A stretch of 64,000 nt of DNA from the NCBI RefSeq assembly GCF_001940225.2, contig NZ_CP135164.1, positions 1,488,001 through 1,552,000 of the forward strand. The letters run 5' to 3'. This document shows, piece by piece, positions 24,004 to 33,425 of this stretch; position 1 is the stretch's first letter, and each line of letters begins with the position of its first letter. The notes beneath the pieces are model-generated. The model ran no database searches, had not been told where the DNA came from, and saw only the letters and a list, made by a program, of their open reading frames with translations. The stretch comes from Roseburia sp. 499 (GTDB lineage Bacteria; Bacillota; Clostridia; Lachnospirales; Lachnospiraceae). The position numbers and the translations under genes were made by a program.

Positions 24004-25002
24004 CTATGACATAAAATTCGGTGCATATTTTACAGCCAGACGAATCGCTTCTACCATACTAACAGCACTTGCAATATTTTTCCCCGCAATATCCATTGCT
24101 GTACCGTGGTCTACAGAAGTTCGTAGAATCGGCATACCTCCTGTAACGGAGATTGTCCGTTCAAAATCCAATGTCTTGGTTGCAATATGTCCCTGGTCAT
24201 GATACAGAGATAATACACTGTTGAATCGTCCCTGTAACGCCAGATGGAATACAGAATCGGCACCGATAGGGCCAACGACCGGATAGCCCTCTGCCTGCAG
24301 TTCCTCTACTGCCGGAATTACATGTTTCACCTCCTCATCTCCAAAAAGTCCATGCTCCCCACTGTGTGGATTCAATCCTGCAATTGCCATGTTCCCCTCT
24401 GTTACCCCCAATTTTTTCAATGCTTCCAGACAACGTTTTACATAGTCTTTTATACGGTCCTTTGTTACCATATCACAAGCCTGTCGTAATGACACATGAC
24501 GACTTAAGAAAAAAACACGCATATCTCTTACTTCAAACATTGTCAGTGGGTCAGGTGTATTGGTCAATGCCCCAAATATTTCCGTGTGACCAATAAAATT
24601 AATACCTCCTGCCTTTAACGCTTCTTTGTTGATTGGTGTGGTTGCTACTGCAGCAACTTCCTTATTGTTGGCAAGCTGTATGCTCTTTTCTATATATTCA
24701 TACGCGGCTTTTCCGCACATACCATCAATTTTTCCAATCTGAAACTTTTTCATATCAATATTGTCAAGGTCAATGAGATTCAAAATTCCTTTCCGATAAT
24801 CTCCTTCCTTTGGATCTTTAATTATCTTGATTTCAAGGCTGGCTCCTGTAATCTTAATAGCATTTTCCATTATCTTCCTATCTCCGATAATGACGCATGC
24901 AGCTCCTTCCTCCACAATAGGATCTACCAGTGCCTTCGCCACGATTTCCGGTCCAATTCCTCCCGGATCTCCAATGGGTACAGCTATTATTGGTTTGTTC
25001 AT
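24004..25002 (-). CDS. pdxA2: PdxA2-type 4-phospho-D-threonate dehydrogenase
   Basis: This PdxA family NAD-dependent enzyme would oxidise and decarboxylate 4-phospho-threonate (or 4-phospho-erythronate) to dihydroxyacetone phosphate. The 332-residue protein shows [15 protein letters not shown] at the N-terminus. Metal-binding His residues lie in [20 protein letters not shown] and [16 protein letters not shown] lies 6 nt before ATG 25002. The genuine vitamin B6 enzyme 4-hydroxythreonine-4-phosphate dehydrogenase is the alternative. The coupled DUF1537 kinase and GntP transporter, and the absence of pdxJ, favour the catabolic role. Confidence 0.88.
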   Translation of the reverse strand: MNKPIIAVPIGDPGGIGPEIVAKALVDPIVEEGAACVIIGDRKIMENAIKITGASLEIKIIKDPKEGDYRKGILNLIDLDNIDMKKFQIGKIDGMCGKAAYEYIEKSIQLANNKEVAAVATTPINKEALKAGGINFIGHTEIFGALTNTPDPLTMFEVRDMRVFFLSRHVSLRQACDMVTKDRIKDYVKRCLEALKKLGVTEGNMAIAGLNPHSGEHGLFGDEEVKHVIPAVEELQAEGYPVVGPIGADSVFHLALQGRFNSVLSLYHDQGHIATKTLDFERTISVTGGMPILRTSVDHGTAMDIAGKNIASAVSMVEAIRLAVKYAPNFMS

Positions 25003-25019
25003 AATCATCCCTCCTGTTC

Positions 25020-26324
25020 TTACATAAACAACTTCTCCTTTAAATAATTGATACATTCACGCATAGCACTTGGTTCTCCTACCATTCCCCCTTTGGTAAC
25101 AACCCTGATACCAGCATAGTCTCCACCAAGAATCTCACCATAGGCAGCCAAAGGAAGTACCTCTCCCAAAAGCTGAATTCCTGATGCCTGAAAATTCTGG
25201 CAAATTGCAACGGTAACATCACCACCACTGGAATAGATTCCTTTAAATCCCTGAGAAGAATCCAGTAATCTTCTAGCGATTTCCGCCAATGAATGATTAA
25301 TTATCTTGCAGAGCTCATCGCTATTTTTTCCGGTTTCTCTTGTATACTTTTCAAAATCAATTCGATTTTCCGGATAAATGCCATCACCTACCACACTACA
25401 AACTTCATAATCAGCACAATTATTCAAAATATCAGTTACAATTCTTTCAATCTCCTGTTTTCTACTTTCTTCTCCCATTAGAAATTGTTCAGTTTTTGCA
25501 AATACATTGTGAATACTCTGAGAAAGTAGAAATTCTTCCACCTGCGTAGTCGTTACCGGATTAACACTTCCTACTACTGCAAGAATTTTAGAAGCAGATG
25601 TTCTGGTTTTCGGTACAATACTTTTTCTTACAACAGTCATAGTAAATGGTCCGGGATCTACCATGATACAGGATACTTTACTCTCAATGACCGCATCAGC
25701 AATTAAATCTAAATCTTCTTGAGAAATACAATCAAAAATAATTGTTCTAATTCCGTCCTGCTCCAATTTTAAAATGGATGCCACAATATGCTCTTTTCCT
25801 TTTCTTAGGTCCTCCATATCCAAAGATGCTACCGGATACTTAGACTGTGCACGATAAATATCTTCTACTTTTGAAGTAGTAACAGGCGTCTTCGGATCAA
25901 TTGCTGCAGATGTCTTATGTAACGGAACTCCATTTACCAGCATATAACCTCCACATACTACTCTTCCTGAATCCGGAAAACATGGAGCTACAATAGCAAT
26001 TCTTTTTTCACTAAAACTGTCTAAAAATGCATCTGTTTCGCTTCCAAGATTTCCGCGCAACGTACTGTCGATTCGCTTGGAATAAATCTTAATTCCTTCC
26101 TGCTGTAACAACTTTGACACATTGTATACACGGTTATATGCTATTTCCGGAGACACTCCCCGGCTATCAGTCGGATACAAAATACAGTCACAATCTTCCT
26201 GATTATTTAATTCCAACCGCTCTGTGTTCATTACCGTGTATGCAGTATAATTGATTTTTTGAAGCAGGGCACCTGTAGCATTTGCTCCAGTCAAATCATC
26301 TGCAATAATCAAACAATCTGCCAT
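25020..26324 (-). CDS. dtnK: DUF1537 four-carbon acid sugar kinase (D-threonate kinase-like)
   Basis: This kinase phosphorylates D-threonate or a related acid sugar with ATP, feeding the PdxA2 enzyme encoded next. The 434-residue protein has the N-terminal substrate domain ([26 protein letters not shown]) and the C-terminal nucleotide domain ([24 protein letters not shown]). AGGAGGTGGG is upstream of ATG 26324. It is 17 nt before pdxA2 and just behind the DeoR regulator. Kinase plus PdxA2 make a complete two-step route to dihydroxyacetone phosphate. Substrate choice within the family is inferred. Confidence 0.88.
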   Translation of the reverse strand: MADCLIIADDLTGANATGALLQKINYTAYTVMNTERLELNNQEDCDCILYPTDSRGVSPEIAYNRVYNVSKLLQQEGIKIYSKRIDSTLRGNLGSETDAFLDSFSEKRIAIVAPCFPDSGRVVCGGYMLVNGVPLHKTSAAIDPKTPVTTSKVEDIYRAQSKYPVASLDMEDLRKGKEHIVASILKLEQDGIRTIIFDCISQEDLDLIADAVIESKVSCIMVDPGPFTMTVVRKSIVPKTRTSASKILAVVGSVNPVTTTQVEEFLLSQSIHNVFAKTEQFLMGEESRKQEIERIVTDILNNCADYEVCSVVGDGIYPENRIDFEKYTRETGKNSDELCKIINHSLAEIARRLLDSSQGFKGIYSSGGDVTVAICQNFQASGIQLLGEVLPLAAYGEILGGDYAGIRVVTKGGMVGEPSAMRECINYLKEKLFM

Positions 26325-26349
26325 TTTCCCACCTCCTATGCAATTAAGG

Positions 26350-27096
26350 TCATGCATTGATTATATGTATCTTTTTCTTTTCTATCAGTTCCAATTCTTC
26401 CTTCTCAAACTGATAGGTTGTAATCACTCCGGTATAATCCCCCATATTGTTAATTCTACGCATTGCTTTTCGATTAAATTTACTAGAATCTACCAGCAAG
26501 TAACTATAACAACTATTCGCGATGGCAAGGCGTTTATAGGCTACTTTCTCCTCTGTTGGAGTCAATACATCGAACTCTTCATCAATAGACGCTGCTCCAA
26601 TAAATGCTGCATCTATCTTCAATTCGCGTAAAGTGTTTTCTGTCAGCATCCCCATCATACATGATGTATCTTTCTGAATCCATCCACCACAGATAATCAG
26701 TTCACAATTTAGTTTGTTTACATAATGCCCGATTTCCAAATCGTTTGTAACAATCGTAAGATTATCCAGTTTCTTCAGTTCTTTTGCCAGATAAAGATTT
26801 GTAGTTCCTGCATCCAAAAAAATGCAATCACCATCATTAATATAAGACAATGCCTTTTTGGCAATTCGCTTTTTCTCATCTCCTTGCACACTGATTTTCT
26901 TAGTGTAGGGTACTTCTTTCTTAGCAATTGCACCTCCGTGGCAACGCTCAATCCATCCTTCTTCACTTAGGTGTTGTAAATCACGTCGTATTGTCATTAA
27001 ACTGACATCCAATTCTTTTGCCAGTTTTTCAACCTCGACCCCACCTTCTTCTTTTATCTTTGTAACAATATAATTCTGCCGTTCCGTTGCCAACAT
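26350..27096 (-). CDS. DeoR family transcriptional regulator
   Basis: The 248-residue protein has an N-terminal winged helix (MTIRRDLQHLSEEGWIERCHGGAI) and a C-terminal sugar-phosphate sensor domain (IFLDAGTTNLYLAKEL, MMGMLTENTLRELKIDAAFIGA). DeoR proteins usually repress catabolic operons until a phosphorylated intermediate binds; here that would be a phospho-sugar acid. It is the first gene of the operon, 25 nt ahead of the kinase. Tandem TTTGTTCTTA repeats upstream are a likely operator for itself and the operon. Confidence 0.93.
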   Translation of the reverse strand: MLATERQNYIVTKIKEEGGVEVEKLAKELDVSLMTIRRDLQHLSEEGWIERCHGGAIAKKEVPYTKKISVQGDEKKRIAKKALSYINDGDCIFLDAGTTNLYLAKELKKLDNLTIVTNDLEIGHYVNKLNCELIICGGWIQKDTSCMMGMLTENTLRELKIDAAFIGAASIDEEFDVLTPTEEKVAYKRLAIANSCYSYLLVDSSKFNRKAMRRINNMGDYTGVITTYQFEKEELELIEKKKIHIINA

Positions 27097-27145
27097 ATGA
27101 ATTCCTCGTTTTCTTTTTACACTATATGTTCTTTTTGCGATTCAT

Positions 27146-27165
27146 TTTGTTCTTATTTGTTCTTA
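27146..27165. promoter_or_regulatory. Tandem 10-bp repeats, likely DeoR operator
   Basis: TTTGTTCTTA occurs twice in direct tandem. Related TGTTC motifs sit at 27127-27131 and near 27220. All lie in the region upstream of the DeoR-type gene, and tandem short repeats are usual for DeoR operators. Confidence 0.5.
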
Positions 27166-27272
27166 TTATATTTTTATTTTCTATTTTTGTCAATATTTTC
27201 TCTAAATTTGTTCCTTCTATCTTTATTTTTTCTGAATTTTATCAAAAACGAACATTATTGGAACAAATATAA

Positions 27273-27298
27273 AAAACTGCCAACTATGTGGCAGTTTT
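27273..27298. terminator. Terminator after the HAD phosphatase gene
   Basis: AAAACTGCCA (27273-27282) pairs with TGGCAGTTTT (27289-27298). It separates the HAD phosphatase gene from the sugar-acid operon. Confidence 0.88.
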
Positions 27299-27314
27299 CA
27301 AATAGTCCAAAAGA

Positions 27315-28127
27315 CTAAATATTTAAATGTTTTTCCAATGCAACAGCGATTCCATCCTCGTTATTGGATAAAGTAATTTCATTTGCTACTGCTTTTAATT
27401 CTTCACAAGCATTTTCCATAGCAATACCCAGACCAGCATATTCAATCATTGTAATATCGTTTTGAGCATCCCCGAATGATATAATTTCCTCTCTTTTAAT
27501 CCCCATACTTTTACATACATAGTCCAAAGAGGTGGCTTTATTAATACCTTTCATATTACATTCCAGGTAAAAAGGCGCAGACATTACAAAGGAAAACTCT
27601 TCTGCAAATGGCGTTGTTATCTCTTCCATCTTTGAAAGCAATACTTCATTTGGAGCAGCCGTCAAAATCTTCACAGGCGAAACGCTTAAAAATTCAGAAA
27701 GCGGAATTTTCGTTTCTGTCACCTCTAATCCAATGATACGGCTTTCATATTCTACTTTATAACCATTTTTATCTATCGTATATAAGCAATCTTTTCCATA
27801 AGTCATTGGTGTTACGGGAAACTGTTCCAAATGTCTTAAAACCGCTTTTGCCCGCTCTACCGGAATACTTTTTTCATAAAGAACTGTGCCATCTTCGGCA
27901 TCCAACACCTTACCACCATTATACGCAAGTAATATTCCATGATGTGTATCCATTTCCAGTTCACGGCTTAACTGTTTCAATCCCGCAACCGGACGCCCGG
28001 AAGCAAGCACTAGAATAATACCTCTTTCCTGTGCCTTTTTCAGGGCGTCCAACGTCTTAGGAGTTATTTTCTTTTCATCATTCGTCAACGTTCCGTCAAT
28101 ATCCAGAACAATCATTTTATAACTCAT
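27315..28127 (-). CDS. Cof-type HAD family phosphatase
   Basis: This 270-residue haloacid dehalogenase-fold hydrolase of the Cof/YidA type with a C2 cap probably dephosphorylates sugar phosphates or flavin/pyridoxal phosphates. Motif I is LDIDGTLTN at residues 8-16, motif II ASGRP, and motif IV GDAQNDITMIEYAG with its metal Asp. It is 6 nt behind the cytidylate kinase-like gene, so the two are co-transcribed. The substrate cannot be read from sequence. Confidence 0.92.
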   Translation of the reverse strand: MSYKMIVLDIDGTLTNDEKKITPKTLDALKKAQERGIILVLASGRPVAGLKQLSRELEMDTHHGILLAYNGGKVLDAEDGTVLYEKSIPVERAKAVLRHLEQFPVTPMTYGKDCLYTIDKNGYKVEYESRIIGLEVTETKIPLSEFLSVSPVKILTAAPNEVLLSKMEEITTPFAEEFSFVMSAPFYLECNMKGINKATSLDYVCKSMGIKREEIISFGDAQNDITMIEYAGLGIAMENACEELKAVANEITLSNNEDGIAVALEKHLNI

Positions 28128-28133
28128 ATCGTT

Positions 28134-28766
28134 TTATCCTTTATTTCTCTTTCTTATATCCATATATTTCAAAATCATCTCTACGCAGCCATCAATTCCA
28201 AGCTCACTGCTATCCAAAGACAGATTATAGCTTCTGGAATCTCCCCATTTTTTACTAGAGTAGTAATTATAATAGCTTGCACGCTTCTTATCCGTCTTTT
28301 GTATCATGTCTTTTGCCTTTTCCTTTGACAATTTGAAGGTGTCCATTACATGATTGATTCTAAAATCCATATCCGCATGGACAAATACACTTAGGCAATT
28401 CGGATGCTCCGCAAGTGCATAATCTGCACAGCGCCCTACAATAATACAGGATTCTTTTTCTGCAAGATTTTTAATGGTATCAAACTGCGCTAAAAATACT
28501 TTGTGGTTCAATGGCATGTCTAGAAAGGGAGCTGATGTATATCCGCTGACGGAATATGTATCCATAACCAAAGAATATAAAAAGCTGTTCGTAGGCTTTT
28601 CATCATGGTTTTCAAAAATTTCTTCACAAAGTCCGCTTTCCTTCGCTGCCATCGCAAGCAGTTCCTTGTCATAATATTTCACATTTAATTTTTCGGAAAG
28701 AGCACGAGCTATGTCCATACCGCCGCTGCCAAACTCTCTACCAATTGTAATTACAAAGTTGTCCAT
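28134..28766 (-). CDS. Cytidylate kinase-like family protein
   Basis: This 210-residue P-loop protein of the Cytidylate_kin2 group starts ITIGREFGSGGMDIARAL (nucleotide loop). It then has KYYDKELLAMAA, a CIIVGRCADY segment and a basic DKKRASYYNYYSSKKWGD region. The family is common in Lachnospiraceae and distinct from the essential Cmk; its true substrate is unknown. AAAGGTGG precedes the ATG. A 16-bp palindrome and an AT-rich promoter region lie upstream, next to the rluD stop. Confidence 0.9.
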   Translation of the reverse strand: MDNFVITIGREFGSGGMDIARALSEKLNVKYYDKELLAMAAKESGLCEEIFENHDEKPTNSFLYSLVMDTYSVSGYTSAPFLDMPLNHKVFLAQFDTIKNLAEKESCIIVGRCADYALAEHPNCLSVFVHADMDFRINHVMDTFKLSKEKAKDMIQKTDKKRASYYNYYSSKKWGDSRSYNLSLDSSELGIDGCVEMILKYMDIRKRNKG

Positions 28767-28818
28767 AGAAATACCACCTTTCTGCTTTACTTGTCTTTAT
28801 TATAATATATTTTCAAAA

Positions 28819-28834
28819 AAATGTATATACATTT
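28819..28834. promoter_or_regulatory. Palindrome between rluD and the kinase-like gene
   Basis: AAATGTATATACATTT is a perfect 16-bp palindrome overlapping the rluD stop codon and upstream of the kinase-like gene. Possibly an operator; palindromes of this AT-rich type also arise by chance. Confidence 0.3.
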
Positions 28835-29768
28835 ACAAGTTTCCTCTTAGCAGTTTTTGAAAATAATCCGGTAGTGATGCTTCTACTTCCACATATTCTC
28901 CGGTCGTCGGATGAACAAATCCAATTACTATGGCATGAAGCGTCTGCCCCTGTAAATGATAAGGATTCTTTCCACTGCCATACAACGTGTCTCCCATCAA
29001 GGGATGCCCAATGCTCGCCATATGAACGCGAATCTGATGAGTCCTTCCTGTTTCTAATTCAAACTCCATATAAGTGTGGTTACTAAAACGCTCCAACACA
29101 CGATAATGAGTTACCGCGGGCTTTCCGTTCTTTTCATTGATTGCCATTTTCTTGCGCTCAATTGGATGTCTTCCTATGGCACCTTCGATTCTTCCTGTAT
29201 CTTCCTTTACTACTCCATTTACAATTCCACGATAACGTCTGGTGACGGAATGCTCTTTGATCTGCTCCGCAATTTTTACATGTGCATTATCATTCTTGCA
29301 CACAATCAAAGCTCCGGTGGTATCCATATCAATTCTGTGTACAATTCCCGGACGTATGGCACCGTTAATCCCGGAAAGGCTCTCACGACAATGATACATA
29401 ATGGCATTTACCAAAGTTCCGGTATAATGCCCGGCAGAGGGATGTACCACCATTCCTTTTGGTTTATTCACTACTAATACATCGTCATCTTCATATAAAA
29501 TATCCAGCGGAATATCTTCTGGCAAAATCTCAATTTCCTGTGCTTTAGGAATCGTAACATTTATAGTATCTTCTGCACTTACTCTGTAATTTGCCTTTTG
29601 AACTTTTCCATTCACGAACACAAGATTTTCTTTTATTAGCTTCTGAAGAAACGAGCGGGATTGATTTTCATAAATCAACGCCAGATACTTATCTAAACGC
29701 TCACCTTCCTGCTCCATGGTTACTTCAAATTCCTGCGAAATCCCATCATTCTGCTTCATTTCCTGCAT
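28833..29768 (-). CDS. rluD: RluA/RluD family 23S rRNA pseudouridine synthase
   Basis: The enzyme isomerises uridines in 23S rRNA helix 69 or a related RNA. An N-terminal S4 RNA-binding domain (GERLDKYLALIYENQSRSFLQKLI) precedes the catalytic domain with Asp in HRIDMDTTGALIV. The later GRTHQIRVHMASIGHPLMGD is a family motif. The start is uncertain: ATG 29768 or 29759, both inside the lspA 3' end, and each with a weak ribosome site. The lspA-rluD overlap is standard in Firmicutes. Confidence 0.95.
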   Translation of the reverse strand: MQEMKQNDGISQEFEVTMEQEGERLDKYLALIYENQSRSFLQKLIKENLVFVNGKVQKANYRVSAEDTINVTIPKAQEIEILPEDIPLDILYEDDDVLVVNKPKGMVVHPSAGHYTGTLVNAIMYHCRESLSGINGAIRPGIVHRIDMDTTGALIVCKNDNAHVKIAEQIKEHSVTRRYRGIVNGVVKEDTGRIEGAIGRHPIERKKMAINEKNGKPAVTHYRVLERFSNHTYMEFELETGRTHQIRVHMASIGHPLMGDTLYGSGKNPYHLQGQTLHAIVIGFVHPTTGEYVEVEASLPDYFQKLLRGNL

Positions 29769-30282
29769 GCTTCTTCTTTCTGGAAGGCAATAATACCTCC
29801 ACATCCTCTTCTTTATAATAAAAAATAAATAATATCAGCAATGCTGCTACACTGCAACTCACATAAATATCCGCTACATTAAAAATCGGAAAATTAATCA
29901 ATTCAAAGTAAAAGAAATCAATAACGTAATCCAAACGTATACGGTCAATGAGGTTTCCAAAGGCACCTGCCATCAAAAACATAATAATAACTCTAATCCA
30001 GACATATCTTTTATCCATAGGACAATGCCAATAAACATAAGACATAACTGCGACCAGAAGTATGGTAATTACAACAAATACAATCTTTCCACCCTGAAAC
30101 ATACCGAAGGCAGCTCCCTGATTTTCCAGATATTGCAAACAGAATACATCTTTCATAATCGAAATGGAATTACCATCTTTTAAATGTATGGCTGCCAGAT
30201 ATTTTGTAAATTGGTCTAAAAATATCAACAAAATAGTTACTATAATCCCTAATAAACAGCTCATTTTCTTATTTTTTGTCAT
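29746..30282 (-). CDS. lspA: Lipoprotein signal peptidase LspA
   Basis: LspA cleaves lipoprotein signal peptides after lipidation, as needed by the lipoproteins at 35738-36730 and 58169-59284. The 178-residue protein has four transmembrane segments. Family motifs are DQFTKYLA, ENQGAAFG, AFGNLIDRIRL, VIDFF and FNVADIYVS; the catalytic Asp pair is Asp122 and Asp138. The C-terminal tail is long and basic (LLPSRKKKHAGNEAE). It overlaps rluD and begins 5 nt after the aroB stop. Confidence 0.97.
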   Translation of the reverse strand: MTKNKKMSCLLGIIVTILLIFLDQFTKYLAAIHLKDGNSISIMKDVFCLQYLENQGAAFGMFQGGKIVFVVITILLVAVMSYVYWHCPMDKRYVWIRVIIMFLMAGAFGNLIDRIRLDYVIDFFYFELINFPIFNVADIYVSCSVAALLILFIFYYKEEDVEVLLPSRKKKHAGNEAE

Positions 30283-30287
30283 ATGAT

Positions 30288-31385
30288 TTACACTCCCATA
30301 ACATAGGAAATTCCCACAAGAAGTTCTTCATCTGTTAATTCTTTTGTAATAACAGCATTTCCTATTTCTTTTAATACAATGAATTTCACTTTCCCGGATT
30401 CCATCTTCTTATCTAACTTGGTTGCCGCCAAAATCTCCTCTGGGCCATGGGAAAATTCCGGTATACGAATCGGAAGATTATAACTTTGTATCGTTTCTTC
30501 TATCATAGCAAGCTGTTCTTTGGTAATATGTCCAAGCTTCCATGAAATGTAAGCAGCTCCTGCCATTCCAACGGCAACACATTCTCCATGATACATGGAA
30601 AAACCTGAAAGTTTTTCGATAGCATGTCCTAAAGTATGTCCAAAATTTAAGAGTGCACGTTCTCCTTGCTCTTTTGGATCATTTTCTACTACATTACGTT
30701 TGATTTCACAGCTTCCAAAAACAATTTCTTCCATGGACTCCATATCCAGAGCCTTTATTTTTTCGCTATTTTCCTGCAAATAAGAAAAATAAGAGGTATC
30801 TTTAATCAATCCATGTTTGATGATTTCTCCCATTCCGGAGGAAATCTGGCGTTTCGGTAATGTTTTTAATACAGAAAGATTCATATAGACCAATTTAGGC
30901 ATATAAAATGCTCCTACCATATTTTTGTACTGCATGAAGTCTACTCCTGTCTTTCCTCCGATACTACTGTCTACCTGTGCCAATAATGAAGTAGGAACCT
31001 GTACAAAATCAATACCACGAAGATAAGTAGCAGCTGTAAATCCGGTCAAATCACCTACTACTCCTCCTCCAAGAGCAACTAACAAATCCTTACGGTCAAA
31101 GGAATTTAAAATCAGATGTTCATATACCTTTCCTACCGTATCTGTATTTTTACTAGCTTCACCAGCCTCAAAAGTATAAGAAATGCACTTTGAAAATATT
31201 GGTTCCAATAAGCGTTGAATCTCTTCTAAATACAATTTTCCAACATTTGAATCGGTTACGATACATACTTTGCGATTTTCATATCCCAGTTCCTTCAGCT
31301 TTTCCGGCAAAGTCTGAAAATTCTGCTGAATTTCAATATCATAACATGGTTTTTGTTCATAATTTACGGTTACTTTTCTTCCCAT
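30288..31385 (-). CDS. aroB: 3-Dehydroquinate synthase AroB
   Basis: AroB cyclises DAHP to 3-dehydroquinate, the second shikimate step, with NAD and a metal. The 365-residue protein has VALGGGVVGDLTGFTAATYLRG, PTSLLAQVDSSIGGKTGVD and the metal ligands of EIIKHGLI, NFGHTLGHAIE and YHGECVAVGM. It is a lone shikimate gene here between lspA and the ylm cluster, with short gaps on both sides. Confidence 0.97.
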   Translation of the reverse strand: MGRKVTVNYEQKPCYDIEIQQNFQTLPEKLKELGYENRKVCIVTDSNVGKLYLEEIQRLLEPIFSKCISYTFEAGEASKNTDTVGKVYEHLILNSFDRKDLLVALGGGVVGDLTGFTAATYLRGIDFVQVPTSLLAQVDSSIGGKTGVDFMQYKNMVGAFYMPKLVYMNLSVLKTLPKRQISSGMGEIIKHGLIKDTSYFSYLQENSEKIKALDMESMEEIVFGSCEIKRNVVENDPKEQGERALLNFGHTLGHAIEKLSGFSMYHGECVAVGMAGAAYISWKLGHITKEQLAMIEETIQSYNLPIRIPEFSHGPEEILAATKLDKKMESGKVKFIVLKEIGNAVITKELTDEELLVGISYVMGV

Positions 31386-31400
31386 TACGTCTCCTCTATT

Positions 31401-32153
31401 CTAGATATATTTTTCATATTGTATTTTCAATCGTCCCTTCCTGGTCTCTCCAGACGTTCCTTGAAACAGAAAACGCCCTACGAAACGAACAGAAATTACT
31501 TCAGATGCCTTACATTCATAGGTGGTATTTAAAACTTCTCGGCTATTGATAAATACCTTACCACCTCGAATCCATTCGTTCGCTTGCGAACGGGATATCT
31601 TGCATATGCAAGCAACTACACTGTCCAATCGGTTAGAGGTAATAATTCCCTCCATAGCCTGTGTTTTTGGTACAATATTTACTTCCGAGGCTGCCGTTTT
31701 TTCCAACTGTACAGACGTATGTTTTATGCGCGTAAGTTCTTCCTGAATATAATCAGCGATTTTCTCTTGGCAAAAGACATAAATCATATTATCCTCTACC
31801 AAAATATCTCCCAGCATACTACGTTCAATTCCAAGATTCATCAGACTCCCCAGAACATCCCTATGGGTCAGTTCGTCAGCAAATTTTCGGTTCAATGGCG
31901 TTATCTTCAAACAGGAAATAGGATAATCCCAGGTATAACAAAGAGCATCAGGAAGAAATGCAATCATCTGACGCTCACTGTTCGGAAATCCACCGGACAT
32001 CTCAAAGTTGCAATACAACTCTGAGATGTTTTGTCTTAAAATATTTTGTTCATTCAAATTCAAAAAATCACTAAATAAAACAATACCCTTTTGTTGCGCC
32101 TGCCTAGACAAGTCTATAAAACGTTTCCCTAGTAAAGTCTCGTCTCTAGTCAT
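31401..32153 (-). CDS. ylmH: S4-domain RNA-binding protein YlmH
   Basis: YlmH-type proteins bind RNA or ribosomes and lie in the division cluster next to SepF. They have been linked to rescue of stalled 50S-nascent chain complexes. The 250-residue protein ends in an S4 domain (LDSVVACICKISRSQANEWIRGGKVFINSREV). The upstream part is the YlmH_RBD-like region. It starts 12 nt after sepF in the usual order sepF-ylmH. Confidence 0.92.
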   Translation of the reverse strand: MTRDETLLGKRFIDLSRQAQQKGIVLFSDFLNLNEQNILRQNISELYCNFEMSGGFPNSERQMIAFLPDALCYTWDYPISCLKITPLNRKFADELTHRDVLGSLMNLGIERSMLGDILVEDNMIYVFCQEKIADYIQEELTRIKHTSVQLEKTAASEVNIVPKTQAMEGIITSNRLDSVVACICKISRSQANEWIRGGKVFINSREVLNTTYECKASEVISVRFVGRFLFQGTSGETRKGRLKIQYEKYI

Positions 32154-32165
32154 CTTCCTTATCCC

Positions 32166-32690
32166 TTATAAATCTGTCTGAATCGGAGGCACATCAAATG
32201 CATCCATAATATTTGCAAAATCTCCGGAAATGTCTACATTCGGAGGCGTTATTATGAATATGTAATTAGAAATCTTCTGTAAATTACCACTGATTGCAAA
32301 ACAGGAACCGGAGGTAAAATCAATAATACGCTGTGCGATTTCCACATCCAAACCTTCCACATTCAGTACTACAGTTCTGTTCAGTAATAATGTCTCTGTA
32401 ATCTCTCTTGCATCCTCTACTGAGGTTGGTTTAATTACACATACTTCCATATTTGTCCCCTGCCTTTTAGATGACCGCATCGGTGTAACCTTTGGAGTAG
32501 TTTTCACCGGCTTTGGTTTCTTTTCTTCATATTCAAAATCATCTTCTGGCTCTTTATCCTTTAAAAAGCCCTTTTTCTTCGGTACTTCTTCTTCATAATC
32601 GTCATCGTCATAATAATCTTCGTTATAGAAATCGTCATCATCTTCCGGATTCAATCTCATAACATTTAAAAATTTATCAAGCATTCCCAT
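32166..32690 (-). CDS. sepF: Cell division protein SepF
   Basis: SepF tethers FtsZ to the membrane and shapes the septum. The 174-residue protein has an N-terminal amphipathic stretch (MGMLDKFLNVMRL), a strongly acidic linker (residues 15-60, many Asp, Glu and Tyr) and the globular domain from about residue 80 (VCVIKPTSVEDAREITETLL; LDVEIAQRIIDFTSGSCFAISG). AAGGAG precedes the ATG. Cluster order ylmE-sepF-ylmH is typical of Firmicutes. Confidence 0.96.
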   Translation of the reverse strand: MGMLDKFLNVMRLNPEDDDDFYNEDYYDDDDYEEEVPKKKGFLKDKEPEDDFEYEEKKPKPVKTTPKVTPMRSSKRQGTNMEVCVIKPTSVEDAREITETLLLNRTVVLNVEGLDVEIAQRIIDFTSGSCFAISGNLQKISNYIFIITPPNVDISGDFANIMDAFDVPPIQTDL

Positions 32691-32719
32691 GATAATTCTC
32701 CTTGTTACTTTTTCGTACT

Positions 32720-33412
32720 TTATATATTATAATTTCTTTCGCCAAAAATCCCTGTCCCAACGCGTACCATGGTAGCGCCTTCTTCCACTGCTACCATATA
32801 GTCTCCTGTCATTCCCATAGAGAGTACACCCATAGATACATTATCAATGTTTTTCTTCATTATGTCAACAGATAATTCCTTGATTTGTCTAAAATATTTT
32901 CGATTATCTTCTGGATTTTCTACAAAAGGCGCAATTGTCATAAGTCCTTTTACATGAACATGTGGAAGCTTAGCAATTTCTTCTACTAAAGAAATTGCTT
33001 CTTCTCTGCTGGTTCCAAACTTACTTTCTTCCTGCGCAATGTTTACTTCTACTAAAACATCCACTTCTACCTGTTTTTTTTCTGCCTGCGAACTGATTTC
33101 TTCTGCTAAGCGTAAAGAATCTACCGAATGTATCAAAAAAACCTTATTTACAATGTATTTTACCTTATTTCTCTGCAAATGCCCAATCATATGCCAACGA
33201 ATGTCCTGTGGAAGTACCGGATACTTATCCATAATTTCCTGTACCTTATTTTCTCCAAAATCTCTGCTTCCGGCATCATAGGCCTCTTGCAGCATGGGCA
33301 CCGGTTTTGTCTTACTGACCGAAATCAATGTAATCTCACTCACATCTCGTCCTACCTTTTCACAAGCTTTCTTTATATTTTCCCGTACCTGTTCTAAATT
33401 TTCTTTTACCAT
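32720..33412 (-). CDS. ylmE: PLP homeostasis protein YggS/YlmE
   Basis: YggS/YlmE binds pyridoxal 5'-phosphate and buffers it; it has no known catalysis. The PLP Lys is in ISVSKTKP near residue 35. Family motifs are DFGENKVQE, WHMIGHLQRNKVKYI and LSMGMTGDY. I use ATG 33412, 8 nt after AAGGAGG; an ATG at 33436 lies before this site. It follows the HlyD-like gene and precedes sepF. Confidence 0.95.
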   Translation of the reverse strand: MVKENLEQVRENIKKACEKVGRDVSEITLISVSKTKPVPMLQEAYDAGSRDFGENKVQEIMDKYPVLPQDIRWHMIGHLQRNKVKYIVNKVFLIHSVDSLRLAEEISSQAEKKQVEVDVLVEVNIAQEESKFGTSREEAISLVEEIAKLPHVHVKGLMTIAPFVENPEDNRKYFRQIKELSVDIMKKNIDNVSMGVLSMGMTGDYMVAVEEGATMVRVGTGIFGERNYNI

Positions 33413-33425
33413 TCCATGTTCCTCC

